Numbered from the stretch's first letter, positions 1-5,272 are shown. The stretch is DNA of 9,111 nucleotides from Symbiobacteriaceae bacterium (GCA_027356675.1 DAHVXO010000294.1:1-9111); one strand, 5' to 3'. Notes: a model not told the origin generated them from the sequence alone. Made by a program: numbers and translations.

Positions 1-1
1 T

Positions 2-58
2 GATGAAGGGCTGCCGCCCGAGGCCTATCTCCTGAACTATCCTGAGTTCTGGATCTAG
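2..58 (+). CDS. 3' end of an upstream gene (partial)
   Basis: An open frame enters from the left edge and stops at TAG 56-58, giving 18 residues that end in NYPEFWI. Its composition looks like protein and it lies on the same strand as everything downstream. It is too short to assign a family. The final PEFW is also found in the methyltransferase at 5381-6724, with 12 identical bases, but that is too little to claim homology. Confidence 0.5.
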   Translation, partial: DEGLPPEAYLLNYPEFWI

Positions 59-66
59 CACATGAA

Positions 67-90
67 GGGCTTCCCCGGTAAAGGAAGTCC
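67..90 (+). other. Hairpin after the first gene
   Basis: GGGCTTCC (67-74) pairs with GGAAGTCC (83-90) through 8 pairs, including one G-U, around an 8-base loop. No T-run follows directly; a TTTTT run appears only at 116-120. It may be a weak 3'-end structure or a processing site for the upstream mRNA. The evidence is the inverted repeat alone. Confidence 0.35.
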
Positions 91-133
91 GGCGTAACCA
101 GGTACTAAGGCCCGGTTTTTGTTCCCCGCAAGC

Positions 134-169
134 GGCCGAGAGGAAATCTACCTCGGCCTCGGGCCGAGG
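134..169 (+). promoter_or_regulatory. Three-arm leader hairpin upstream of the 186/237 start
   Basis: GGCCGAG (134-140), CTCGGCC (152-158) and GGCCGAG (162-168) form a direct-inverted-direct set. Arms 1 and 2 can pair over 7 bp with an 11-base loop. Arms 2 and 3 pair over 8 bp (CCTCGGCC/GGCCGAGG) with a TCG loop. The two folds exclude each other. An SD-like AAAGGTGG (171-178) starts two bases after the last arm. The same layout recurs before five other genes here. The role is inferred. Confidence 0.55.
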
Positions 170-185
170 GAAAGGTGGGCTTCCA

Positions 186-236
186 TTGGCAGCTGTTACC
201 CCACTCCCAGTCAGGACCCGAAACTCGCTGGCCTAA
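186..236 (+). CDS. Possible 16-codon leader ORF, stop abutting the next ATG
   Basis: TTG 186 lies 7 bases after the SD-like AAAGGTGG (171-178). It opens 16 codons ending at TAA 234-236, immediately followed by ATG 237 in the same frame. The predicted peptide (MAAVTPLPVRTRNSLA) has no recognisable motif. Two readings are possible: a leader peptide coupled to the next gene by termination and reinitiation, or the true N-terminus of the 237-563 protein interrupted by a nonsense codon. The SD and hairpin placement match other starts in the window, which favours TTG 186 as a real initiation site. Confidence 0.35.
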   Translation: MAAVTPLPVRTRNSLA

Positions 237-563
237 ATGCTCCGAAACTATGCCCGTAGTCGCGGCTACTCGTCGGCCCGCGGCATGGTGATCCCGGACT
301 TTGCTTCTCATTACTGGGAAGCCCGGCGCTGCTGCCCCCTGGAACCGGACCAGCAGCAGTGGATGCGGGTCATAGAGTTGAGCCAGCGCTATGCCCTTTG
401 GTGTCACTATCACCAGGAGGTTGTTCCCGCTTGGCAAGAGCTCGGACGGGTTCACTACGCTGATAACAGCGTGGAGGTCGTGGAGGTTGCCACGGCAGGG
501 CCTCTTGAGGGGCAGACGCGGCAGCGGACTGTTTTGGGTGCCGGTGGAGATGCCTGTTATTAG
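237..563 (+). CDS. Hypothetical protein, 108 aa
   Basis: I do not recognise this protein. It starts at ATG 237 directly after an in-frame TAA and stops at TAG 561-563. ATG 237 has no SD of its own; the only good SD (171-178) serves TTG 186, so translation probably depends on reinitiation or stop readthrough. The sequence is soluble-looking and rich in aromatic residues, with an RRCCPLE stretch near residue 30 and an Arg/Tyr-rich N-terminus. An internal ATG at 285 is a weaker alternative start, also without an SD. No membrane segment or signal peptide is seen. It is probably the first gene of the same-strand block, with the DnaJ-type zinc-finger gene 138 bases downstream. Confidence 0.6.
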   Translation: MLRNYARSRGYSSARGMVIPDFASHYWEARRCCPLEPDQQQWMRVIELSQRYALWCHYHQEVVPAWQELGRVHYADNSVEVVEVATAGPLEGQTRQRTVLGAGGDACY

Positions 564-580
564 GTGCCGTTTTCGGCGCC
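563..580 (+). other. Hairpin overlapping the stop codon
   Basis: GGTGCCG (563-569) pairs with CGGCGCC (574-580), 7 pairs with one G-U, around a TTTT loop. It begins at the last base of the TAG that ends the preceding gene. There is no downstream T-run, so it is not a convincing intrinsic terminator. It may stabilise the 3' end or mark a processing site. Confidence 0.3.
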
Positions 581-647
581 GTGCCGATCGGGGTTCCCGC
601 ATGGTGAGCGCGGTCGGCCGTTCATAAGCGATTTGGTCTCATGGCGA

Positions 648-699
648 GAGGACTTCCCGCCATGGGGACCCTCCGCCCGTTTTCAACAAGGAGGGTCCC
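648..699 (+). promoter_or_regulatory. Three-arm leader hiding the SD of the zinc-finger gene
   Basis: GGGACCCTCC (665-674) and GGAGGGTCCC (690-699) form a perfect 10-bp stem with a 15-base loop. Most of the SD AAGGAGG (688-694) used by GTG 702 lies inside the right arm. An upstream segment, GAGG-act-TCCC (648-658), can pair instead with 665-673 through two 4-bp stems and an internal loop, which would free the SD. The strong SD-hiding stem predicts low translation unless something opens it. The pairings are read from sequence; regulation is inferred. Confidence 0.6.
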
Positions 700-701
700 G
701 C

Positions 702-1319
702 GTGAACCAACCTGAGCAGGCCCGGTTCCAGTTCTCCGCATCCGATTCGACGGCTGTCGGCCAAAAGCCAACGCTAACCAGCCTGTTTCGGATCCGTTTC
801 TCCGAGCTGCCCGATGAAGTCCCTTGCCCAGACTGCAATGGAGCAGGAAAGAGCACGTATCGCCTCGTTGATGCGTGCCTGGCGTGCCATGGCGAGAAAG
901 TTTTCCGCTTTCCTGATCTGGACGCCCTCTTTGCAGCTGTTACAACGACTCGTGGCAAGGTGCGTCGGTTCCGGGCCTCAAAACCGGACGTCAACGAGTA
1001 CAGGTCGATTCACGAGGCACGGGTTTACTTCGTGTGGCGGCTTACGCGCTTTCATGGTGGGGCGGACGTCTGCATCCCAGTGATGGCAACGACCACCACC
1101 GTCACCCGTGATCCTTACCGCAAGGTCTACGATGTACTGGTCGACGTGTTGGCCAGGGCTGTCTTTGGCACCGACCGCGCCGGCGCAGCCCGGTGGGCCC
1201 CACTCCTTGGCTTGAGCAGCGGACCAGTTCCGGCCGGGCTGCCTGCATCGGCTTACCCGGGCGGTCCCGTTGCAGACGAGAACAAGCCTGAGTCCGAGCT
1301 CCTGGAACTCCTCGGTTGA
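702..1319 (+). CDS. DnaJ-type (CxxCxGxG) zinc-finger protein, 205 aa
   Basis: GTG 702 is chosen because AAGGAGG (688-694) lies 7 bases upstream; the frame stays open further 5' but without an SD. Residues 42-49 read CPDCNGAG and residues 59-64 CLACHG. These are the paired CxxCxG units of the DnaJ cysteine-rich zinc finger, here only one zinc site instead of the usual two. There is no J domain with HPD and no C-terminal substrate-binding domain, so it is not a DnaJ chaperone. The remaining 140 residues are unassigned. They contain a V-rich helix (KVYDVLVDVLARAVF) and a Pro/Gly-rich, acidic tail ending SELLELLG. It probably acts as a small metal-binding protein contacting nucleic acid or protein. 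Initiation is probably controlled by the SD-containing hairpin. Confidence 0.8.
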   Translation: MNQPEQARFQFSASDSTAVGQKPTLTSLFRIRFSELPDEVPCPDCNGAGKSTYRLVDACLACHGEKVFRFPDLDALFAAVTTTRGKVRRFRASKPDVNEYRSIHEARVYFVWRLTRFHGGADVCIPVMATTTTVTRDPYRKVYDVLVDVLARAVFGTDRAGAARWAPLLGLSSGPVPAGLPASAYPGGPVADENKPESELLELLG

Positions 1320-1401
1320 GTTACAGGACCAGGTCCGGGCCTCGGCACCGTTTTACTTCAAGGCATCCGTTATACCCAGCTAAGGGAAGGAGTTCTTCAT
1401 C

Positions 1402-1710
1402 ATGCGTGAGATCTTCCAGGCGACGTGGGACTCGATTCTGACCAGCAAATCCAGCATGATTATCGCTCTGTGCCTGCTCGGCCTCGTCGGCGGGTTCCTG
1501 TGGAACCTCTACGAGGAGACGCGAGCCGCCCGGCGCGCGGCCCTGGGTGTCCAGCGCTTCCTTGTCACCCTCTACCTGCCGGGCAAACGGGCGGTTCAGA
1601 AGGAGTTCTCCCTGAAAGGCCCCTACACCGAGGCGGATACCAGCCAGAAGGCCGAACGGCTTCGTGCAAAGTACGGCGCTGTCACGTATCTGCTGGAACG
1701 GGCCTCGTGA
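1402..1710 (+). CDS. Small single-span membrane protein, 102 aa
   Basis: ATG 1402 follows AAGGAG (1387-1392) at 9 bases. Residues 19-37 (MIIALCLLGLVGGFLWNLY) form one clear transmembrane helix. It is preceded by a short polar N-terminus and followed by a basic segment (TRAARRAA), so the C-terminal 65 residues are predicted to be cytoplasmic by the positive-inside rule. That part is charged, with no Cys or His motif. I do not recognise the family. The stop TGA 1708-1710 lies 26 bases before the next start, so the two genes are likely co-translated. Unlike most genes here, its 80-base leader has no convincing hairpin at the SD. Confidence 0.75.
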   Translation: MREIFQATWDSILTSKSSMIIALCLLGLVGGFLWNLYEETRAARRAALGVQRFLVTLYLPGKRAVQKEFSLKGPYTEADTSQKAERLRAKYGAVTYLLERAS

Positions 1711-1736
1711 GAGACTTGCTGAGGAGGGCCTGGTGC

Positions 1737-1991
1737 ATGCGAAGCGATGCGATCCCCCAGGAGGAATTAGGGTCTTTCCGAGTCCGGACGAATGCCAGGG
1801 CGTCAAAGGTCGGCCTACAGCTTGGCCTTTCCATGCCGCTTCGGATCAAGGATGGGCTCCCCTACATGGACCTGGACTTCTCTGCCAATCCGGTGACTGG
1901 CCTGCAACCGCGTAGGCTCGTCGCCGTTATCCACCGGCTTGCACACCTGATTGAGGCCGTCTCAGGCATCAGTACGTCAGGCATCATGTAG
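1737..1991 (+). CDS. Hypothetical protein, 84 aa
   Basis: ATG 1737 is supported by GAGGAGG (1721-1727) at 9 bases. An in-frame GTG at 1707 overlaps the preceding stop but has no SD, so I prefer 1737. The protein begins MRSDAIPQEELGS. It has a mixed beta-like middle (LGLSMPLRIKDGLPYMDLDF) and ends in an amphipathic helix (RRLVAVIHRLAHLIEAVSG). No cysteine, signal or family motif is visible, and the function is unknown. It sits between the small membrane protein and the DUF4258/YgiT pair, on the same strand. Confidence 0.65.
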   Translation: MRSDAIPQEELGSFRVRTNARASKVGLQLGLSMPLRIKDGLPYMDLDFSANPVTGLQPRRLVAVIHRLAHLIEAVSGISTSGIM

Positions 1992-2017
1992 CTGCCGGAC
2001 GAAGGCACCGTTTTTCG

Positions 2018-2093
2018 CCACCCGCGAGGGGATACCCATCCCCTCGCGGGGAGGTGTGTCCCTTTCGGTGGGTGAGCCCACCCGGGAGGGGAC
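2018..2093 (+). promoter_or_regulatory. Three-arm switch-like leader upstream of the DUF4258 gene
   Basis: Arm 1 (2018-2033) and arm 3 (2078-2093) are imperfect direct repeats of CCACCCGSGAGGGGAY. Arm 2 (2038-2050) complements both. Arms 1 and 2 form a perfect 13-bp stem (2021-2033 with 2038-2050) around an ACCC loop, leaving the SD free. Arm 2 with arm 3 can form 11 of 12 pairs (2039-2050 with 2081-2092), which buries the SD GGGAGGGG (2084-2091). A small hairpin, GGTGGG/CCCACC (2067-2082), lies between. This is the layout of a translational on/off switch; the trigger is unknown. Confidence 0.65.
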
Positions 2094-2099
2094 CTTCTC

Positions 2100-2543
2100 A
2101 TGTGTTTCAAGTGCCGGCAGCGTGCCCAAGAGCATGCAGAAAGGTTAGCGTGGGAACTCCCAAAGGGACTCGAAGAGTGGCGGGGTTTCAAGGCGGCCCC
2201 CCGGAACGTTCGCCGGCTTCGCATGACGAAGCATGCGGATCTCCGCCAGGACCAACGACGGTTTTCGGACGCCGAAATTGTTCATGGCGTTTGGAACGGC
2301 CACGTGGTCGACCGGGAGCAAGAGGGCAACGAAGTCAACTTGCTCATCTCCTGCGACCTTCCACAGGGGCGGAAACTCCACGTGTGGGTGGTCTTCTCGG
2401 CCGCATTTCCGCTGGAGTGGAATGTGCGGACCGTCTATGACCCCACCGAGGAATGCCCGGAGAAGGGGCGGGGCCCGCACGAGTGGGACGGCGATCGCCG
2501 GGTCTGTTGGTGCCGGAGACGTCAGCCCGCCGCTCAGGCCTGA
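2100..2543 (+). CDS. DUF4258-domain protein with flanking Cys motifs, 147 aa
   Basis: ATG 2100 follows GGGAGGGG (2084-2091) at 8 bases. Residues about 44-115 follow the DUF4258 pattern: a His/Arg helix (KHADLRQDQRRFSDAEIV), the turn GVWNGHVVDRE, then strands LHVWVVFSAA and WNVRTVYDP. DUF4258 proteins are small, and are often encoded beside YgiT/MqsA-type zinc-finger proteins in apparent toxin-antitoxin pairs; the next gene is exactly that. The extra parts are unusual: CFKC at residues 2-5, and C119 plus CWC (136-138) near the end, which could form a metal site. The assignment comes from motif memory, not a search. A role as the toxin-like partner is inferred. Confidence 0.7.
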   Translation: MCFKCRQRAQEHAERLAWELPKGLEEWRGFKAAPRNVRRLRMTKHADLRQDQRRFSDAEIVHGVWNGHVVDREQEGNEVNLLISCDLPQGRKLHVWVVFSAAFPLEWNVRTVYDPTEECPEKGRGPHEWDGDRRVCWCRRRQPAAQA

Positions 2544-2573
2544 ACTACGCCTACATCCAAGGAGGAATACCGC

Positions 2574-3167
2574 GTGTCCACGTTAACCCTCGAGGTGCCG
2601 TTTGCAGGTCCCCAGGGCTTTTCGCTTGAGTTGAAGGCTTACCTTAGCAGGGTCTCCCCTGTTGAGCTGGTGCAGAGGGCCGTGGAACAGTTTCCTGCTT
2701 CCTTTGAGGCAGGGCATGGCTACTGCCCTAACTGCCGCCAGGCTGTCATGTTTCAGAAGATCCACACGGAAAAGCAGATTGCGTTGACCGGTGTGACCGT
2801 CGAGTCTCTGCCGGCGGAACGGTGCCCGCTCTGCGGTGAAGTGCAGAACGACCTGGAACTCGGAGCCATTCTGGAACAGGGGCTGCAGCACGTCTCGAAC
2901 ACTGTAGTCCAGTTCGATCAGGTTCTGGGCGCCGTGCGCCCCCCGTTCTTGTCGACCGAGGCTGTAGCCTCCCCGGTTGTGATTGAGGTCGACGGTGGTC
3001 TTACCACCGTAGCCCAGAAGCCCCATGGCATTGATGTCTACGTGATCGACCGCGCTCAGGGCGCCAACGGGGAGATCAGTATCTCCAACTGCGGCGTGGA
3101 CGGAAGCGTGAATGACGTGAGCGACTGGGCACGAGAGATCCTGGCCAAAAAGCTGGGCGACCAGTAA
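2574..3167 (+). CDS. YgiT/MqsA-type zinc-finger protein, 197 aa
   Basis: GTG 2574 follows a strong AAGGAGG (2559-2565) at 8 bases, 30 bases after the DUF4258 gene. Residues 51-54 (CPNC) and 84-87 (CPLC), separated by ALTGVTVESLPAERC, match the YgiT-type zinc finger that forms the N-terminal domain of MqsA-like antitoxins. Residues 17-40 precede it as a helical segment. No Xre-type helix-turn-helix, as in MqsA itself, is apparent. The C-terminus carries a beta-rich piece, VVIEVDGGLTTVAQKP then IDVYVID (about 135-159), a short module seen in plasmid and phage proteins. It is probably the antitoxin-like partner, but larger than the usual 70-130 residues. Confidence 0.7.
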   Translation: MSTLTLEVPFAGPQGFSLELKAYLSRVSPVELVQRAVEQFPASFEAGHGYCPNCRQAVMFQKIHTEKQIALTGVTVESLPAERCPLCGEVQNDLELGAILEQGLQHVSNTVVQFDQVLGAVRPPFLSTEAVASPVVIEVDGGLTTVAQKPHGIDVYVIDRAQGANGEISISNCGVDGSVNDVSDWAREILAKKLGDQ

Positions 3168-3176
3168 GAACCAATC

Positions 3177-3209
3177 GGGCAGACCGGGGTTACCCCGGGT
3201 GGCCTGCCC
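3177..3209 (+). other. Hairpin in the leader of the protease gene (first of three)
   Basis: GGGCAG (3177-3182) pairs with CTGCCC (3204-3209) and, inside it, CCGGGG (3184-3189) with CCCCGG (3193-3198) around a TTA loop. It is very stable and begins 9 bases after the preceding stop. No T-run follows, so if it terminates transcription it would not be by the standard intrinsic mechanism. mRNA 3'-end protection or processing is as likely. Confidence 0.45.
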
Positions 3210-3214
3210 CGTTA

Positions 3215-3243
3215 GTAACAGAGCGCATCGTGCCCTCTGTTAC
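3215..3243 (+). other. Hairpin in the leader of the protease gene (second of three)
   Basis: GTAACAGAG (3215-3223) and CTCTGTTAC (3235-3243) pair perfectly over 9 bp. After one C-C mismatch, GCA (3225-3227) and TGC (3231-3233) extend the stem to a TCG loop. It stands between the first hairpin and the three-arm element. It is 68 bases upstream of the SD, so it does not affect ribosome binding directly unless the leader folds as a whole. Confidence 0.45.
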
Positions 3244-3265
3244 CTCTACAACCTGCGCCCAAAGT

Positions 3266-3306
3266 GGCCGGAGATGGCAACACCTCCGGTCGCATGGGCG
3301 CCGGAG
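3266..3306 (+). promoter_or_regulatory. Three-arm leader hairpin at the protease SD
   Basis: CCGGAG (3268-3273), CTCCGG (3284-3289) and CCGGAG (3301-3306) allow two exclusive stems. Arms 1 and 2 pair over 8 bp with a G-U (3266-3273 with 3284-3291). Arms 2 and 3 pair over 6 bp, ending 4 bases before the SD AGGAGGAGG (3311-3319). The CCTCC in arm 2 (3283-3287) is also complementary to the SD itself. The layout matches the leaders before 186, 5381 and 6797. Confidence 0.5.
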
Positions 3307-3324
3307 CTAGAGGAGGAGGACGTG

Positions 3325-3789
3325 ATGATCTTGTGGTTCAGCCTCGCCGGAGTGGCGGGCATCACTTCCGTGATGTGGTCGGTGGTGTGGGTCCAGGCGT
3401 TCCCCCTGTTGACGATCCTCGTCGCCGTAGGTTTGACCGTGGTGTTCACCGTCGGCGTCCACGAAGCTGGGCACTACCTGGCAGGCATGGCGTGCGGGCT
3501 CAAAGTTCGGTTCGGATGGCACGGACCCAACCCGTGTGTCTGGCCTACTCCCCTTGTACCACCGCCCAAGGTTGCTCTGGTTTTCTACAGCGGAGGTCCG
3601 CTGGCCAATTTCCTGGCTGCAGCGGTGCTCCTCGCCATCGACGGGCAGGTGCCCGCTCTTCTGGCGGGCGCCCACCTGTTCTTGGGCGTGGGTAATCTGG
3701 TCTGGCCGCAGCCCGGTCGGGACGGGCACCGCATCCTTGAATCCCTCCGCGCCTGGCGATTGTTGCGGAGAAGCGATGCGGCTGCGTAA
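3325..3789 (+). CDS. Site-2 protease family (M50) membrane metalloprotease, 154 aa
   Basis: ATG 3325 (or GTG 3322) follows the purine-rich SD AGGAGGAGG (3311-3319). HEAGH at residues 46-50 is the zinc-binding and catalytic HExxH motif at the end of a transmembrane helix (about 27-45). GGPLANF (90-96) matches the conserved GPxxN segment. NLVWPQPGRDGHRI (124-137) supplies the third zinc ligand, D133, in the usual N-x2-P-x4-DG setting. About four hydrophobic segments fit (roughly 4-24, 27-50, 82-105, 109-127). All core active-site residues are present, so an active intramembrane protease is likely. At 154 residues it is a minimal version without PDZ or CBS domains. The substrate is unknown; no anti-sigma factor or signal-peptide gene lies nearby. 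Confidence 0.85.
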   Translation: MILWFSLAGVAGITSVMWSVVWVQAFPLLTILVAVGLTVVFTVGVHEAGHYLAGMACGLKVRFGWHGPNPCVWPTPLVPPPKVALVFYSGGPLANFLAAAVLLAIDGQVPALLAGAHLFLGVGNLVWPQPGRDGHRILESLRAWRLLRRSDAAA

Positions 3790-3871
3790 GCACCGAGATC
3801 TGACCTACGTGACCGTCAGCTCATACTGGGATTCAGGCCGCACCGGATCCAATCTGCAACCAAGACGCTAA
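3776..3871 (+). CDS. Possible small protein, 31 aa, overlapping the protease end
   Basis: ATG 3776 follows a modest GGAG (3767-3770) and overlaps the protease gene by 14 bases in another frame, a common coupling arrangement. It stops at TAA 3869-3871. The peptide begins MRLRKHRDLTYVTVSSYWDS, with a basic start and a short beta-like stretch, and ends NLQPRR. No family is recognised. It would fill an otherwise unexplained 80-base gap. It could equally be chance coding in a leader. Confidence 0.35.
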   Translation: MRLRKHRDLTYVTVSSYWDSGRTGSNLQPRR

Positions 3872-3874
3872 TCA

Positions 3875-3932
3875 CCGTCAGGGGCACTTCACTCCTGACG
3901 GGGTGGGTGTCCCTGTACACACGTACGGAGGG
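3875..3932 (+). promoter_or_regulatory. Two hairpins in the leader of the adenine methyltransferase
   Basis: CCGTCAGGGG (3875-3884) pairs with CTCCTGACGG (3892-3901) over 10 bp with one G-U. The first arm has an extra direct copy, ACCGTCAG, at 3812-3819. Next, CCCTGTAC (3911-3918) can pair with GTAC (3923-3926) and AGGG (3929-3932) around ACAC, with GG bulged. This would tie up much of the SD GGAGGG (3927-3932). The second hairpin is therefore SD-hiding, like the one upstream of 702. Confidence 0.4.
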
Positions 3933-3942
3933 CACCTACTTG

Positions 3943-4875
3943 GTGGAAGTTAGTACGGCCGCAGACTCTGCGGTCCTGGAGGAAGTTGTCCCGGCCCCAC
4001 GCATCCCGGCTGTCTTGACCCCGACCAGTGGAAATCACAAGGACGGTAGGGCGAGTCGGAAGGACCGAGATGCCCGTTGGGACGATACGTTTAACATCGA
4101 AGCGGTGGCGCCAGAGAGAAGGGCCAAGTTCTTTGAAATGGTCGCCTTCTTTGGCCGGCGGATGTCCGAAGAGTCTGCGGTGAAAATGGAGCAGGGGTGG
4201 CTTTACCCCTTCCTTGCGGCCTATGACACCCTGCTCAACGGCAGATGGGCCTACTGGCTGGAGATCTCCCACAGAGGTCATATCCGCGACGCCGGTCCGA
4301 TCCCGCAGATCAGTTTCCAGAGTCACGGAGACTGGCAAGGTGGAGCGGTCAAACGCATGTTGGACCGCTGCATGGACCATCACCTGCTCTACTCCTCCCG
4401 GGAGAAGTTGGTCTTTGTGGATTGGCTCCTGTGGGGTTTCGGAGACCCAATGGTTGAAGATAAGCCCAAGGTTCATCCCGAAGTGGAACTGCACTGGCTG
4501 AAGCATTTTGACGTCGGCCTGATGTTGAGCCAGCCATATGACTACATGAGCCTGTTTGCGCTGGAGCACCTGAGCCAATCGGGCGTGCTGGAGTTCTTTC
4601 CGACACCCCTGAACGTGTCGGTGTTGATGAGCGACATGCTATCGGCGCCCAGGGATAGAGCTCTGACAAAGGCCGATGCATCCCTGTGTCGGGTGTGGAT
4701 CGCTCCTGCTACCGGCATCCAATCATTCGCTGCGTCTGTTCGCTCTCGACCTCAATCCCCTCATGGTCAAGCTGGCCTTGGTAAACCTGTGGCTCTACGC
4801 CCCCTGGGGTGCCACCGGAAGTTACCACGTCGATTTTGGGCCAGAGAATCCCTACCCAAACTTTGTCGGACGTAA
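3943..4875 (+). CDS. N6-adenine DNA methyltransferase, 5' part (frameshifted)
   Basis: GTG 3943 (10 bases after GGAGGG 3927-3932) or TTG 3940 (7 bases) is preferred over GTG 3907, which lies too close to any SD. The first 246 codons look genuine. They are a helical N-terminal region with many Trp and Phe, then EFFPTP (217-222), the FxTP-like segment that precedes the SAM site in N6-adenine methylases. From about 4681 this frame encodes an Arg/Pro-rich tail to TAG 4873-4875 that is not family-like. The true continuation (motif I PCVGCGS, then NPPFG) is in the frame +1 at 4682-5272. Joined, the two parts make about 442 residues, a normal size. This half alone has no SAM-binding or catalytic motif. 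Confidence 0.7.
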   Translation: MEVSTAADSAVLEEVVPAPRIPAVLTPTSGNHKDGRASRKDRDARWDDTFNIEAVAPERRAKFFEMVAFFGRRMSEESAVKMEQGWLYPFLAAYDTLLNGRWAYWLEISHRGHIRDAGPIPQISFQSHGDWQGGAVKRMLDRCMDHHLLYSSREKLVFVDWLLWGFGDPMVEDKPKVHPEVELHWLKHFDVGLMLSQPYDYMSLFALEHLSQSGVLEFFPTPLNVSVLMSDMLSAPRDRALTKADASLCRVWIAPATGIQSFAASVRSRPQSPHGQAGLGKPVALRPLGCHRKLPRRFWARESLPKLCRT

Positions 4876-5272
4876 CGTGCGGCAGGGGAACTCCCTGGTG
4901 GAGATACTTTACGGGCACAACATCGGATGGGACGAGATGATCGCCAATCCGCCCTTCGGCGGCAAGACTGATCTCCAGCGGCTAGAGCGGGGGATCGATG
5001 AGTACCTGGGGCGCTGCGGTACATCCCGACAGGCACTTACCAGGGCCGTGGGCTGTGACAGACAGGACCCGCTTGCCGGCGCACGGGTGAAGACGGAGAT
5101 CGTGGAGGTCAAGGGCACTTCGCAGCTGGTCTTCCGGTTCGATGCACCGCCGCTCGCGGCAGTCGATCCGGAGATGGCTTCACCCGCACGGCCCAGCCCC
5201 CGCCGTCACCGCCAGTCAGGAGCAGGCCCCGAACAACTTAGCCTGCTGGCCATGCTACAGGGGAGTGATTGA
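4676..5272 (+). CDS. N6-adenine DNA methyltransferase, 3' part (frameshifted)
   Basis: This frame carries the catalytic half. HPCVGCGSLLLP (from 4679) is motif I, which binds S-adenosylmethionine; the usual start is DPxxGxG. LFALDLNPLMVKLALVNLWLY is the following strand and helix with its acidic D. NPPFG (4946-4960) is motif IV, the N6-adenine catalytic motif. The tail is less conserved and ends at TGA 5270-5272. ATG 4676 has no SD, so independent translation is unlikely. The 5' part must be joined by a +1 shift somewhere between the frame's upstream stop (4664-4666) and about 4682. An extra A in the AAA run 4668-4670 would explain it, by mutation or sequencing error, giving LTRPMHPCVG. A role in protective or regulatory DNA methylation is inferred; no partner endonuclease is seen. 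Confidence 0.75.
   Translation: MHPCVGCGSLLLPASNHSLRLFALDLNPLMVKLALVNLWLYAPWGATGSYHVDFGPENPYPNFVGRNVRQGNSLVEILYGHNIGWDEMIANPPFGGKTDLQRLERGIDEYLGRCGTSRQALTRAVGCDRQDPLAGARVKTEIVEVKGTSQLVFRFDAPPLAAVDPEMASPARPSPRRHRQSGAGPEQLSLLAMLQGSD

Noticed and set aside
41..52. Twelve bases identical to 6461-6472, both encoding PEFW in frame
   Set aside because: Too short to show that the truncated first gene is a methyltransferase copy; flanking residues do not match.
105..602. Open frame on the - strand opposite the first hypothetical protein
   Set aside because: Arg/Pro-rich, no SD, and antisense to the + strand SD, hairpin and gene arrangement.
641..715. 24-codon leader ORF across the 702 leader
   Set aside because: No SD upstream of ATG 641 or ATG 662; not called as a gene, only mentioned as a possible modulator.
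1320..1401. Possible promoter (TTATAC near 1370) and hairpin (GGACC-a-GGTCC) before the membrane protein gene
   Set aside because: No matching -35 at proper spacing, and the inverted repeat leaves a one-base loop; neither is convincing.
1425..1736. Upstream extension of the 1737 gene frame into the membrane protein gene
   Set aside because: The overlapping frame encodes a clear transmembrane protein with its own SD; only the part from ATG 1737 has SD support.
3177..3209. Strong hairpin as an intrinsic terminator after the YgiT-type gene
   Set aside because: No T-run follows, and the same block of genes appears to continue; kept only as an unassigned hairpin.
3889..4578. Open frame on the - strand opposite the adenine methyltransferase
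   Set aside because: The + strand here encodes recognisable methyltransferase sequence; the - frame has no SD or family motif and is a composition shadow.
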